This document shows positions 35,701 to 47,200 of a stretch of DNA of 64,000 nucleotides, in pieces (position 1 is the first letter of the stretch; the number at the start of each line of letters is the position of its first letter). The notes under the pieces are model-generated. The model had not been told where the DNA came from, ran no database searches, and saw nothing but the letters and a program-made list of their open reading frames with translations. The translations under genes were made by a program, and so were the position numbers. Origin of the DNA: Strigops habroptila (lineage: Eukaryota > Chordata > Aves > Psittaciformes > Psittacidae); the NCBI RefSeq assembly GCF_004027225.2, contig NC_044277.2:35620812-35684811 (forward strand), given 5' to 3'.

Positions 35701-38037
35701 CTGTCTAGAACGGCAGTGCTTTGTCAACACCATTGGCTTTTGTACTCTGAAGTGGTGTTTGTTTTGTTTTGTTTTTTTTAATTCAGTCCAGTGGGTTGTC
35801 TCCTGTTAAGTTTGTTTTGTTTTGTTTTTAAGCTGGTAGTTGATTTGTTTGTTCACAGGTATCTCCAAGCAAGGAATTTAATCCACTTCTACTTTGTGAG
35901 TTTAGATATTCTGTCTGTAGTCTGATTCTATCTTAAAAGTGTTTCTTTGTACTCTTCGACAAATGGAACTCGTTGAGATTTGTGGAGTTTCTCTCTTAAA
36001 TGCTGAGGCAAAGGTATTCTGAAAAAGCATCAGATATTTAGCTCCCAAGAGCAAAAGTGCAGGCTTCTGTAGTTGCCTAGAGCGCAGCAGCATGTTTTCT
36101 TAGCTTACTGTTGAAGAAAAATCTGACTGTGCGCTGGCTGGAGATGGCTAGTGTATGTAGCTCTGTATTTCATCAGATGATTAAAGAAATGTTAGTGATA
36201 CTCCAGGTGCTCACGCAGCAGTTAAACAACCCTATAATGCTGTTTTAAATGTCACGGTAAGTTGGGACTGTGAGGGTAGTGAAGAATGTGAACAATAAAA
36301 GCAGTTTAGTTTCATTCCACAATTTATTTCAGGCCTAGCAAGCAATGAATATCAGGTGGCACATACAAGAGTTAAAAGGCATAGTAAGTAAACACAGGGC
36401 TGTAAAGACTGTGTTCTCAGTTTACCTGTGTTTTGTTATTTAGATTTGAAATGGAGTTGCTGTCAGGAATGATTGCAAATCCTACAAAAGCTTGTGGATT
36501 TTGAAACCTCAAATAGCAGATATTGATTATTTCAGGAAGGGAGGGGAAAGGTTGTTTGTTGTTAGAGATTAAATTATCAACTTGATGATAAGCTTTTAAA
36601 AAAAAAATAAAAAATTAAGCAGTACTTCAGGATTCTGTGGCATCCCCCTCAGTAAGTTTTCTAGTCTGTATGTTTTACTAATATTTGTTAGGGTATGATA
36701 ATTGGGGTTTGGTGTGCAAGAAAATAACCTAAGTTTCACCTGTCCTGCTCTATACCTGCCCTACCCTGTGCCCATGCTTCAGGACTACCATGTACAAAGA
36801 TGTCTAGCTGTGTACTGTGGGGGTTTGTGCCTAACTGCCACAGTTAGATATACTTTGCCAAAGATGTTTGTGCAGCAAGGCCGGTGGCTGCCACGCTTCC
36901 AGCTTTCTGAGGAGTCTATATGGACCTTGCTAAGTTTTGTCTTTAAGAAGCTGTTCACCAGTTACCTGATCACTGAAAACCTCATTCCAAATTAAACTGA
37001 GGGATCTCAGGGTAAAAAAGCCAAATTCTGTTACAGAGTTGCTACGTGCCCATATAAGCATAAATTATTTTAGGCTAATAAGCTATGAATGTGTTGCTTC
37101 TTTTGTCCAAAAGTAGTTTCAAATTTAACTCATGAAAGGCAGCCTGTCATCTTTGCATCAAGTATTTCCTGTGTATAGCACAGGTAGCCTATCTATCAAA
37201 GTTATTTTTTTGTAATTCTCAAAAATGTTAATTATTTCAATATATAAACTTACACAAATGAATTGTTTCAATATGTATGCTAAACTGCTAAAAACTGCTT
37301 TGGTTAGTTCTTAGATTAAAAGAATTTAATTTACTTTTCATGAAATTATCCCAACTACTGACCAGCTATTATATGATAACTAATATAAATATGCTTTGAA
37401 ATAACTTGCTATTTAAAACCTTACAGAAATTTGCAGTGAAAGTTAAATACATCATTACTTTGAACCTGTGTAAGGCCATCACAGGTAGTATTTATTTCTG
37501 GTACAGTGCATCTTTTCTTTTTTTTTCCCCTTCAGTCCTACTAGTCTCTTCAAGTTTATTTTAATCCTTTTTGTTACAACCGTCTTGTGCAAATATTAAA
37601 AGGAAAAAAAAATCAGAACATTCTAAGATAATATAGAACAGATGCAACTAGTACAGGTCAATGTAGTGTTACAGCACAGTAGGTGATATCACTTGCTTTA
37701 AACATAACATTCTATGGGTTATCAACCAAATATTTTCCCTCTGAAGTAAGAATTAAGCTTATGCTGCACAGTGATGTCTGTGAGCTGCCACAGATGAAGC
37801 AGCTGAAAGGTACAACAGCTGCTTTGATGCATTCAGTCAGTATGGAGGCAAGGTGTCTGATAAATAGCAACTTAAACACTAACTACTCATCAATGAGCAC
37901 TTCAGTCAATCAGAACTTAACCAGAGGGGACTGTTTAGCTGATCATACGGAGAAAAACATTCTTTGCTTTTCAGCACTTTCCTCTAATTATTTACAGTTG
38001 ATTCCATCCTTCATTGACTTCTAAAGAGTAAGCAATT

Positions 38038-38065
38038 TTTTTTTTATTCTTTTTTTTTTTTTTTT
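38038..38065. repeat. Poly(T) tract
   Basis: A T run interrupted by ATTC, about 180 bp before the exon-4 acceptor. Confidence 0.7.
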
Positions 38066-38241
38066 TGTGGCAAGAGGGTCTAATATTTGTGCACTAAAAT
38101 GTAAGTCTTAGTTTTTATTTTCCAAAAATGCAGTTGACGAGCCACCTGCCCTCAGACATACCTCATTCCTTAACAATCAGTTGCGAGGCATTTTTGTATG
38201 GTGGAAGTACTTTAGTTGTGGGGGTTCTGTTTGTTTTTCAG

Positions 38242-38358
38242 TCTCGAAGGAATCTTTGTGAAGAAGCCTTGCTGAAAATTAAAGGTGTTATTAGTTTTAC
38301 CTTTCAAATGGCGGTTCAAAGGTGCGTGGTCCGAATTCGCTCAGACTTGAAAGCAGAG
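38242..38358 (+). CDS. ARMC1: ARMC1 coding exon 4 (residues 153-191)
   Basis: Begins [19 protein letters not shown] and ends ...[11 protein letters not shown]. It forms the helix and central strands of the HMA-like fold and is essentially identical to the human protein. The metal-binding CxxC of classical HMA domains is absent: only one Cys is present in the corresponding loop/helix (NLCEE). Acceptor TTTTTCAG, donor GAG|GTAAGC, both ends phase 0. Confidence 0.96.
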
Positions 38359-38433
38359 GTAAGCGCTCAATAACGCTCCAGATCCTCCCAGTATTGTGTT
38401 CTGTCACACTGAGCTCTTTTTTTTTTCCTGTAG
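38359..38433 (+). other. ARMC1: ARMC1 75-nt intron
   Basis: GTAAGC...CTGTAG with a long T tract before the acceptor. Its length is close to the lower limit for vertebrate introns. If retained, it adds VSAQ and then an in-frame TAA. Confidence 0.93.
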
Positions 38434-38508
38434 GCATTGGCAACAGCAATAGCATCAACCAAAGTTATGAAGGCACAGCAAGTTGTGAAAAGTGAAAGTG
38501 GTGAGGAG
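38434..38508 (+). CDS. ARMC1: ARMC1 coding exon 5 (residues 192-216)
   Basis: Encodes [20 protein letters not shown] followed by ESGEE. This is the last helix and strand of the HMA-like fold and the start of the acidic linker. It matches human ARMC1 with a single visible Ser-to-Thr change. Donor GAG|GTAGGA is a slightly weak splice site. Confidence 0.95.
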
Positions 38509-39051
38509 GTAGGATACATCTCTTTCTAAATACCAATCATTTTAGTTTGGCTACATCTTTAATACCAGCACCTTTGTGCTGCAACATCTGATGCCAGGCA
38601 ACATTTTGTAAGTGGGAGTGCTACACATACAGTACAAGGAGAATAAAGGGTATCCTGTGTGAGGACATGTATCCGTTGAACAGTTTTGCAGAATTTACTG
38701 CTTAGGAGAAGGACAAAAATACTGTAATTGCTTCTCTCCTTAATGATATGGAAAGGATCACAGTGAACCGAGTTGCTGAAATGTTTTTATTTCACATCTA
38801 TAGTAAGGGCTATGCCTTTATTTATTTGATATTTTTTCTACCATGTTGAGCCAAAGCTTTTTTTGTGTATCTTCTAAGCATAGTAGATTCCAGATATATA
38901 GTAGGTTCCATTTATATTCTCTCTGTATAGGAGGATGGGGAGTCGTCTCACAACATGCATGCCTGTCATCCTGAATGCTTATTTCTGTGTAACTTCCATT
39001 CTTTTAAGTTACAACATTTGACATAATTTTAATCTGTTGTGGTGTTATCAG

Positions 39052-39243
39052 ATGCTAGTTCCATTCCAAGATACTCCAGTGGAAGTAGAGCAGAATACAG
39101 ATCTACCTGAATATTTACCAGAAGACGAAAGCCCGACTAAGGAACAGGACAAAGCAGTGTCTCGTGTCGGGTCACACCCAGAAGGCGCAGCAAGCTGGCT
39201 CAGCACAGCAGCAAACTTTCTATCAAGATCTTTCTACTGGTGA
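39052..39243 (+). CDS. ARMC1: ARMC1 coding exon 6 (residues 217-279, stop)
   Basis: Runs from [14 protein letters not shown] through the acidic [16 protein letters not shown] linker to a C-terminal [15 protein letters not shown], then TGA at 39241-39243. The hydrophobic and aromatic C-terminus resembles an amphipathic or membrane-contacting helix. The ARMC1 C-terminus is reported to be needed for mitochondrial association. Conservation with human is very high to the last residue. The acceptor is TTATCAG, with a rather poor pyrimidine tract. Confidence 0.96.
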   Translation: MLVPFQDTPVEVEQNTDLPEYLPEDESPTKEQDKAVSRVGSHPEGAASWLSTAANFLSRSFYW

Positions 39244-40220
39244 CTTGTATTTGGTGTTAAAAGACTTTGTGAATGAACCAACAGGGGGGCCAGTTTTCCA
39301 TTGGTGTGGTGAACTGCCAAGTGCAATTTGCAATAAATCATTACAAAAATTTTAGATTAAGCAAACGTATGCTGCATTTTACATTTTATTGGATGTTTAG
39401 CCTGATAGGGCAGGGGTCAAAGGACAGAGGCCTCCAATCAAATTGTTCTTTTTTTCTTTTCCCCTGTTGATTTTATTGCTTCACTTTTTAAATATGGGTC
39501 CACTGTTATATACCAAATGTTTATCCATATAGAGCTTTAAGTTTGACTTCACATGAAACACATGGTAGGGAGAATCAGTTTAACTCAAGTCTCAGGGCCT
39601 CTGTGAAAGAAAATTCTTAATAGCTCTAGTTGTGCATTAAATAAAATGCCCTTTTTATTTCTGCATCCCTTTGGACTAATGTTTTGTTAAATTTTCTAGA
39701 TTTTGACTCCAGAGAAGAATATAGTCTGCCTCTTTTTTTGCCTTTATTTTTGCCAACCGCATTCACAGTGTGAGCACAATGTTCCCCTTTTGCTGTTAAA
39801 CTAGACTCACTACAGACTTGAAACTTATAACCCTTTTATGTATGTTGAATTTTTTTCCAGCCTGCCCTTAACCATTGGAGTGCTTGAGATTAAGAAATAA
39901 GGGATTGAATAAACACAAATATGTATACATACATTGTACAGTAAATAAACTAGAACATATTTGTAATGATGGCTGTGACTGACTGATATATATATATAAC
40001 TAATAAATACCACTGACTGCTGTTTAGGCTAGCTGGGAAGACTGTAGCAAAAAGAGCTGTGGTCTAATGTAATGATGACCCATTGTGGCTCTGTCTGAAG
40101 AGAACTGAGGGATGTAGACTGTATTTGGTTAAGAAATGATGTCCACTGTTAGGAAATATTTAATGGTAACTGAAACTTTAAACTTGAAGAATAAAGCAGG
40201 AGTGAATGCCTCTTTTGCCA
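39244..40220 (+). other. ARMC1: ARMC1 3' UTR with multiple polyadenylation signals
   Basis: AATAAA hexamers occur at 39332, 39640, 39908, 39944, 40002 and 40190, and again at 41266. The pair at 39908/39944 looks strongest: it has several TGTA motifs just upstream and a TG-rich stretch (tttgtaatgatggctgtgac) downstream. The signal at 39640 is followed by a T/GT-rich region. Alternative 3' ends are likely. The outer limit given assumes cleavage shortly after 40190. Confidence 0.65.
39944..39949 (+). terminator. ARMC1: Likely main ARMC1 polyadenylation signal
   Basis: AATAAA with TGTA motifs within 40 bases upstream and a GT-rich element 15-35 bases downstream. This is the fullest set of cleavage signals among the candidates. 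Confidence 0.5.
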
Positions 40221-41265
40221 CAGTGCCACACTTACAAATTTTGACTTTAACCCTTTTTATTTTTTTACCTAACAAATACGATACGTAATTATTCTTCCCT
40301 CCTAATGTCTTTCATGACACTCCCATCAGCTTGGATAGGCTTAAAATCATACGCAAACAATTGGCTTTGCTCTGTTACTTACAGACAGTATAGGTTTAAA
40401 GATGTCTTGGTAACTTCTGTGACCAGAAGTGATAATAAAAGCAGAACTTCTGTAGGCAGAGAATAACATATATCCGAGCTGTTAGTAAACACTGTGTGCC
40501 TGAGAGGATTCAATACACAGTGCTGGAGAACTGCAGTGCCACTGCTTTGTTGCACCAGAGAAATACAGCTGAGAACTCTAAATAATGTTATAAAATAACC
40601 TCATTATACAACGCTTTGTTGTGGTAATGTATTTGCTATAATATTAATTATATTTACCACTTGGAGACTCACAAAAAAAATTTAATACATCAAAGTTACT
40701 CCCCTGTGCCTATGCACAAGGAATAAAAAAAAAAATCACAGGCTGTCATAATACTACAGAAATGCTGAGGAAATGATAATGTAAAGTAATAATGCAGGTC
40801 AGAGTTCACCCACCCAAGTTAGTTGTCATTCTAGGATTAAAAAAAGAGAAAAGCTTGTTGGCAGACTAGATGTCTCATGTTTTTTAATATATCTAGTTTA
40901 TTTTTGATTCAGGTTTACACGCACAGATTGAAAATACAGGCTTTTCAGGGCATGTATTGCTTTAAATATGTAATACTACTCATATGGCTGTCTAGAATGT
41001 TACAGTACCAAACGTGTTTGAAAAGTCCTCTGTTCTATAGCCATGAATGCAGAGTTTTATTTTTCTGCATTAACATCTGTTTGCATTTGCATTACTGCAC
41101 ATCTCTACTAAAAGACTGCACCCTTTGGATATTAATGGTTCAATACCAGTAGGTATTACAGTTTGTTTGTGCATTCGGTCTGTAGGTGTGCTTTTATGAC
41201 AGTATTGCAGCTCTTGTAGAACAGTATAAGGCATCTGTAAAAGTTTTTGAAATATATTGTAAAAT

Positions 41266-41271
41266 AATAAA
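41266..41271 (+). terminator. ARMC1: Possible distal ARMC1 polyadenylation signal
   Basis: AATAAA about 2 kb past the stop codon, followed by a duplicated TG/T-rich 14-mer (41301-41314 and 41328-41341). If used, it would give a 2-kb 3' UTR. Confidence 0.3.
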
Positions 41272-41299
41272 GGATAATATAACTAAACAAAATATGACT

Positions 41300-44200
41300 T
41301 GTGCCTTTTTAAATGTTGAAAAGGCTGGTGCCTTTTTAAATATTCTGACATTCTTTTAAGCTGTTTGTGGTATTAGAAGTACATCTTCATCTTTAATTTA
41401 AGAGAGGAATGCAAATGTCTGGTCATAGTGAGACCTTTGCATATCACAGTAGGGCTTTTGTGTATGTTTAGAACATACTTGCATTTTTAAACTGAGTTTT
41501 TGTAAAAAGTATGTAAGTAGAAGCTACTTAAGGATATTGTCTCAAATTCATTCTTAGGAGGATTTCTGGAGATTAGGGTTTTTTTTTTTAGTAACTGATG
41601 CTGTGTGGATGCATATTTCATCAGGCAAATTAAGAACCACCAACATTCCTGGAGAAACCTCTTATTTTCAAAAAGTAAAAAAAAAAAGACCCAGCACACA
41701 GTTGTTAATTTTATGCTTGTTCTTTCTCAGAGGTCAAATCGACCTAGAGAGATGGCCAAAAAAAAAAAAAAGACTACAAAATTAGAAGCTTCTAAGAAGA
41801 AGCTGAACTGGGAGACAGAGCACTGGTATCATGTTGCACTAGTTGCAAAGTACTCAACTGCCAAGGACGCCACTGCATGCATCATGGTTTAAGCTCCTGA
41901 ATTGTCCTAGGGTTACAGCCATGTACAGCATAATAGAATAATCACTACCATGTTTCTTCCTAAAAAGAGTAAATGCTGATGGGATAGGTAGAGGCAAAAT
42001 TGAGGCTTATAACTGTGCCCCTGCAAACAGCTGTCAAAGCACTGCAAGCATTCTGCAGTATTGTGAAATACAGTATACTCCAGCTTTCCCACTCCACAAT
42101 CATCTATGGCTTATTCCGTACTAAAATAGCTGGTGGGGCTGAGTTTTGCCATAGGCCGTGTAAGCTGATGGGGAGAGCGGTGTGTGGGGCTAATTTGGAA
42201 GAAAACATTGAACACCTAGGCAGATGCAAACTGGCAGGTGTGAAGTAGTACTGGAACTGCCTCAATGAAAAATAAAACGTAGGTGCTCCTTTTTGCCTGT
42301 GAACAACACTCCAGCTGTCAGCTACCGGAGTTTAGAAACATACCTAGTAAAATGCTGAGCAGCAGCATTCCTTGCTGTATTCACTTTGCAGAAGGTTGGA
42401 TGATAGAGTCTTTCCTCTTTCTTCATCTGTACCTAATTATTCTGAGTTCCTAAAATGTGAACAAATCTATTTGTTAAGATGAGAATAACTTCTCAACCCA
42501 TCTCGGGCTCTGAACGTAATTCTTCAGAAAAAGTTGAGAGCGCATTATTTGGTAAAAGGAGGTGGGTGGTGGGGTCACTGGAGACTTCTTCAGTGAGGTT
42601 CAGCATCTAATTAGCTTCAGGGGTGAGACTGACTGTTAAGATTCCTCCTCTAAAGCTTAATATAAAGCTGCTACAAAAAGAAATTGTCCTATTTCTTCTA
42701 GTTTGCACAGAGCAGGCACTGCTCTACTTGTTCAGCCTGCTTTACATGCAGGTTTTGAATAGGGTTGAAAAAAACGTGATTTACATTTGCAGTACTTTGC
42801 ATATATATTGGTTGAAACACGGAGAGCAAGGTCTACTTCTGTAAGCTGCTGCATGTGCCACATCAGAATTTACATTATTTGAAGATTTCTCCATGTCATT
42901 GTTCATTGATGTGCATATGGCACTACGCTTGTTAAGTAACTGGGATAGTTAGAGCTTCCCCTGTGGAATAAATTAAGATCAATTAAAGCAGTTAAAGTTG
43001 TCTGGAGATACAAAATCATCTCAGAGGAGATGCACGCTCTTACCATGTTTTTGTGCCAGTTGTGGTGGTAGAAGTTGTTTATTATGTCAGAATCTGAAGG
43101 CTGCTACATGGAGCAAGTTCCCAGCAGCTTGGTCTCTTCATGCCATGAAGACTGCACAGAATTTGGTAGCTAAATAATTTCCAGCAGTGTTTAATACTTG
43201 CCCAGTGCCTACAGTTCAGGTTAGTTATGTGGCAGTGCTTGCCCTAATCTGAACAGCATTTCTAAGGAGGTGAATAAAATCACAACTGGAACCAAACTTC
43301 TTACACAGGAAGCACTGCTATGCCAGCAGTGTATGGCAACATGTCTGATTGGCATGAAATGGGTTTTTAAGTAGCGGATATAAAAAACTGATTACCGCAA
43401 AACCACCATATGGCAGCATCATTGCTCCCATTTCCTACTGGAGCACCAAGTGTAAATACCGAGATAAAGGGAGTACTGCTGGTTTGAAGTAATGCCTTGC
43501 TGTTTCATACCTCTTCTGATTGAGGTCCTTCAGGGATATGAGTGTGCTAACCCACCAGGGCAGGGAATTGCCGTGTCGGCTTCTCCATGGGAACTGCTCC
43601 TCTGGATGTTTGCTGGTGGAAGGGGAGGGTGAGCTACTGGGGAGCAGCTGGGACGCTGTTCATGCCAAACATCCCACAGAAATGCAATCACCCATAACAC
43701 GAGGTCTTTACAAAGGTGTTTTTCTATTAGCCTCGTTTTCCAGACTGCACAACTGAGTCTGTTTATCCAAATCGCTCCGGAATCCTGGGAAGTGCAAAAT
43801 TCTGTGAACTGTCTCTGATTCTTAGTTCATGCCTCATTACAAAAATAAGCTGAAATGCCTTCCATTTCAAGAGAGGCCTTTGCAGTGTCTGAGCTCCTCT
43901 GGCCTGGATTAGAAAAGTCAGACCTCTCATAAGCAGCTTTCCTTATTGAGTTCTATATAGGATTGCATCACGAGCATGGTTGGAAGCCAGTTTTGCTCTC
44001 AAAATAGACCTTACTGATTTGTTGAAGTTCTGTACTGATTTGTTTTCAGCTGGACAGCCTGCTGGGACGTCTAGTCTAGGTCATGCTTTGCCTAGAAAGC
44101 TTGGACCAGATGATTCTTGAGGTCCCTTCCAACCTGGTATTCTATGAGTCTATGAACTTTTGGTAATAAATACCCTTTCTAGTTGGTTTCCAAAAAAATA

Positions 44201-47200
44201 TTTAGCTATCTTTACCTATGTTATGGTGTATTTCAAAAGCTCTGTGCAGATCTATTTCAGCAGTACTACTTGCATGAGGTGCCCAAGGCATCTGCTGTCT
44301 TCAGATAAATTAAAGCATCACCCTGACAGTGGTGTTTACAGCCTTTCCAGCAATTAATGTTGTTTGTGGTATTTGATCCTTTTAATTTCTTTAAGGAGGT
44401 GTGATCTCCTTTATAGTATCCCCATATATACACCATCATATAGCTGATAGGAACATCATTACTTTTCAAGAGCATATATATAGCACAGGTTGAAAGAGAG
44501 AGCACAAGATGTCCCATTTGTTATGTGACCTTTTGGCCATGCTTCTTTCATTGGCAAGAATCCATGGTGCATTGGTTTGTACTAAACTTTGAAGGACAGG
44601 TAGACAATCCAGCACAGGAACTCCTTTTTTGGGAAGGGTGGGAGGGAGGAGAGGGAAGCTGGAAGCCAGTTCCAGAGAAACAGGCTTTCCACTTGTAAAA
44701 GGCAGCTCCTCGTAGCCAGAGGAACAGTACTAATTTAAGGTTATACAAGGCTGTTTAAAGGTGATGGTTTAATTTCTATTATTGCAATATTAATTTTTTT
44801 CTGAATGAAAACTTGAACTGCCATAATAGATTTTTGATTATAAAACCCTATATTGCTAATGTGGAAGTCCCACATTTAATATTGACAAAGCCATTCATGT
44901 TCATTATCTTGGTACGAAAAAAAAGAGCTTATATGTTGTCCTTGGTTTTCATGGCTTTACCTCCTTTGCTACAACAAATATGTGCTGTAATGTTTTAGCA
45001 AATAACCAGTATTGTTTATACACTGTAATTCAGTGGGATGGAGTAAATGGCATATTTTAAGGAGTCTATTTCTTTGCATATAAAATACCTGTAAAGCTTA
45101 TTGAAGGTGAAGAGTGGCTACTACTTAGCTCTCAATTGTTGGCTACATTACTGAAACAATGAAGATATATCACCCACTATAATAGGGCAATAGCAGCCAT
45201 TTAACATAGTTGAGCATTAACTCTGTCATTTAGGCTGCTGAAGCAATCTTATTATTATAGTCAATGTAGCTGGTTTTGTTTCTCCATATGTGTAGATGTT
45301 CTGGTGTATAAAATGCATTGCTGTTTGTAACAGTAAATTACATACGCTCGAACACTACCCTTGCTATTTAAATGAAGTTATATCTGGACCTTTCAACAGA
45401 ATAAGCAAAGATAAAGTGAATAACGTCTGGTTTTGAAATCTTTTTCATGGTAGTAGCTTCAAAAGTGAAAATGCCCTGTGTCACCCTGCAAAATTTTGTT
45501 CTAGGAAAAAAAAAATAGTGCTTTTCTATGTAAGTCTTCACTATGAAAACAGCTTTTTGAAACATAACTTTGCAGTGCTTATTATCGAAGAGGTGCATGT
45601 TACCCATTTCAAAGCTCAGACCCTGTAAAAGAAAACTGGTGATGGCTAGTCCTTCACCTGGGATGTCTCAGAAGTCATGGCCTCTTTAATATTATGTTTG
45701 CAGTTTATACCTATGTGTTTGGCTAGAGAAGTTGAGAATGTCATATTTTGCTCTGTTTTCTTTTTTCTTCAGCCTTCCATGTACATGCACAAATATATAT
45801 ATACACCACCCTCAGTACAGTGAACCTTGACACAAGTATCACTAGTGCTATAGCTAAATAGGTACAACTCAATCAAGGGTCTACAGATTATGAAAAGAAA
45901 ATGGTAGCTAATAGGGGAAAACACCAAAGATAGCTTTAGAACTTTTAAAAATTGTAATGTATCTAAATGTAAAAAAAGCTTTATTGAGTCACTGTTCATA
46001 ATATACAAGATAATACATAATGAAGCAGACCTCTCTGTAGAGTGAATTGACATCTGGTAAAGTCCAGTAAGAGCTAGACCTGATTATTTCTTGTGAAGAC
46101 CCTTAATGTGTAAAAGTTCCTTGCATTGTTTAGATTAATTGGAGTAGGAAGAAGAGAAGAAAAAAACCCTAATGCCACAAAATGAAGTGGAAGCTCCAAG
46201 ATAGCTCAGCCTTCCCTGGTCCTTTTCTGCCCCTTGTCCCAGCACCATCACCACCAGACTGCAGCAGGGTCTGTAAACAGAGATGTGGGGAGGAGTGGGC
46301 TCTTTGCTCATGTGGGAGTAGCTTTAAGTGAAAAAAGGTGGGTTCCATGGGTGTCATTCCCATTAGCTCTACAGTACTTTAATGTTGAACTGCCTCTAAA
46401 AAGATGTGTGCTTAAATGCCACTAGTGAACATTTTGTTTCCTTCCTTCAGGATGGGAACACCCAAACCCAGAGGGCCGCACTGAATCCTGAGCCCTAAGC
46501 TGGCTCCCAGCTGCTGAGTGATGGTTTTGGGATCACCTAAATAGATGATAATGGGTACCCACCAAAGTTTCAATGTCTGGTCCCAGCGACTATAGCCCAT
46601 CTCGAGTACCCACCTACTCCTAGACTGAAACGGCAGCTGGCATCAGCTACTCAACCAATCCAATTTACTTTCAATCACACCATTACTACAACCTCCCTCC
46701 TCCATCTGTGTAAACATATGTCTTTGTTAAACACCACCATTTGTACAGGATAAAAATTGTCAATGCTGACAAAAATGCCCCCACATAATGCTGTCGTGAT
46801 TGCAATGTTGTCCTTAAGCTGATTTTAAAGAAGTCTGTGAGCTGATCAACATCTTCCACTGCCCTTAGTGGGAAACTGATAGAAATAAATCTTGTAAAAA
46901 TGGTTTTATTTTGTCCATGGGTAATGTGCTTTTCTAGGACTCAACTCTTAGAAGCCATATATTTATTGTTAGTGGCAGTTTGCAGTTCCACAGTAATACC
47001 CCAAAGCAATCGCTGTTTCCTGAGTAGTCACTTTTAATATTACTGTGTGATCTTGGCAAGAGCATATTTCCCTTATACCTTAAATCTGGCATGGGAAAAA
47101 GTCACAACTCTGAAAAAACATTTGGTTATTAATGACTGCTCCTTGCACCAGCTTTTATTCAGAAATGACCACTTCTGGTCTCTGTACAGGAGTTTTCCCT

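Larger units (their letters stand above)
34803..38241 (+). other. ARMC1: ARMC1 intron 4 (3.4 kb)
   Basis: GTAAGG...TTTTCAG boundaries. It holds a possible old CR1-like stretch (about 35285-35700), a poly(T) tract at 38038-38065 and a 113-codon open frame at 37683-38024 that I cannot link to any family. Confidence 0.85.
10850..40220 (+). other. ARMC1: ARMC1 gene span (approximate)
   Basis: Armadillo repeat containing 1. Six coding exons (13281-13454, 16870-16961, 34613-34802, 38242-38358, 38434-38508, 39052-39243) join in frame to 279 codons; the human protein, as I remember it, has 282, with the difference in the first few residues. Every junction has GT-AG ends. The protein has a short armadillo-type helical N-terminal region, a central ferredoxin/HMA-like fold (about residues 141-208), an acidic linker and a hydrophobic, aromatic C-terminal helix (about 265-279). 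ARMC1 is known as a cytosolic/outer-mitochondrial-membrane protein connected to MIRO, the MICOS/MIB complex and MTFR proteins, and it affects mitochondrial distribution. The gene start (right CpG lobe) and end (several polyadenylation signals) are estimates. Confidence 0.85.

Noticed and set aside
36702..36995. 97-residue plus-strand open frame in an ARMC1 intron
   Set aside because: No recognisable similarity, no splice context, and a length within chance expectation.
41603..41892. Possible retrocopy: two Lys-rich frames with an internal A run
   Set aside because: The A run is internal and no parent gene could be recognised. Evidence is too weak to call a processed pseudogene.
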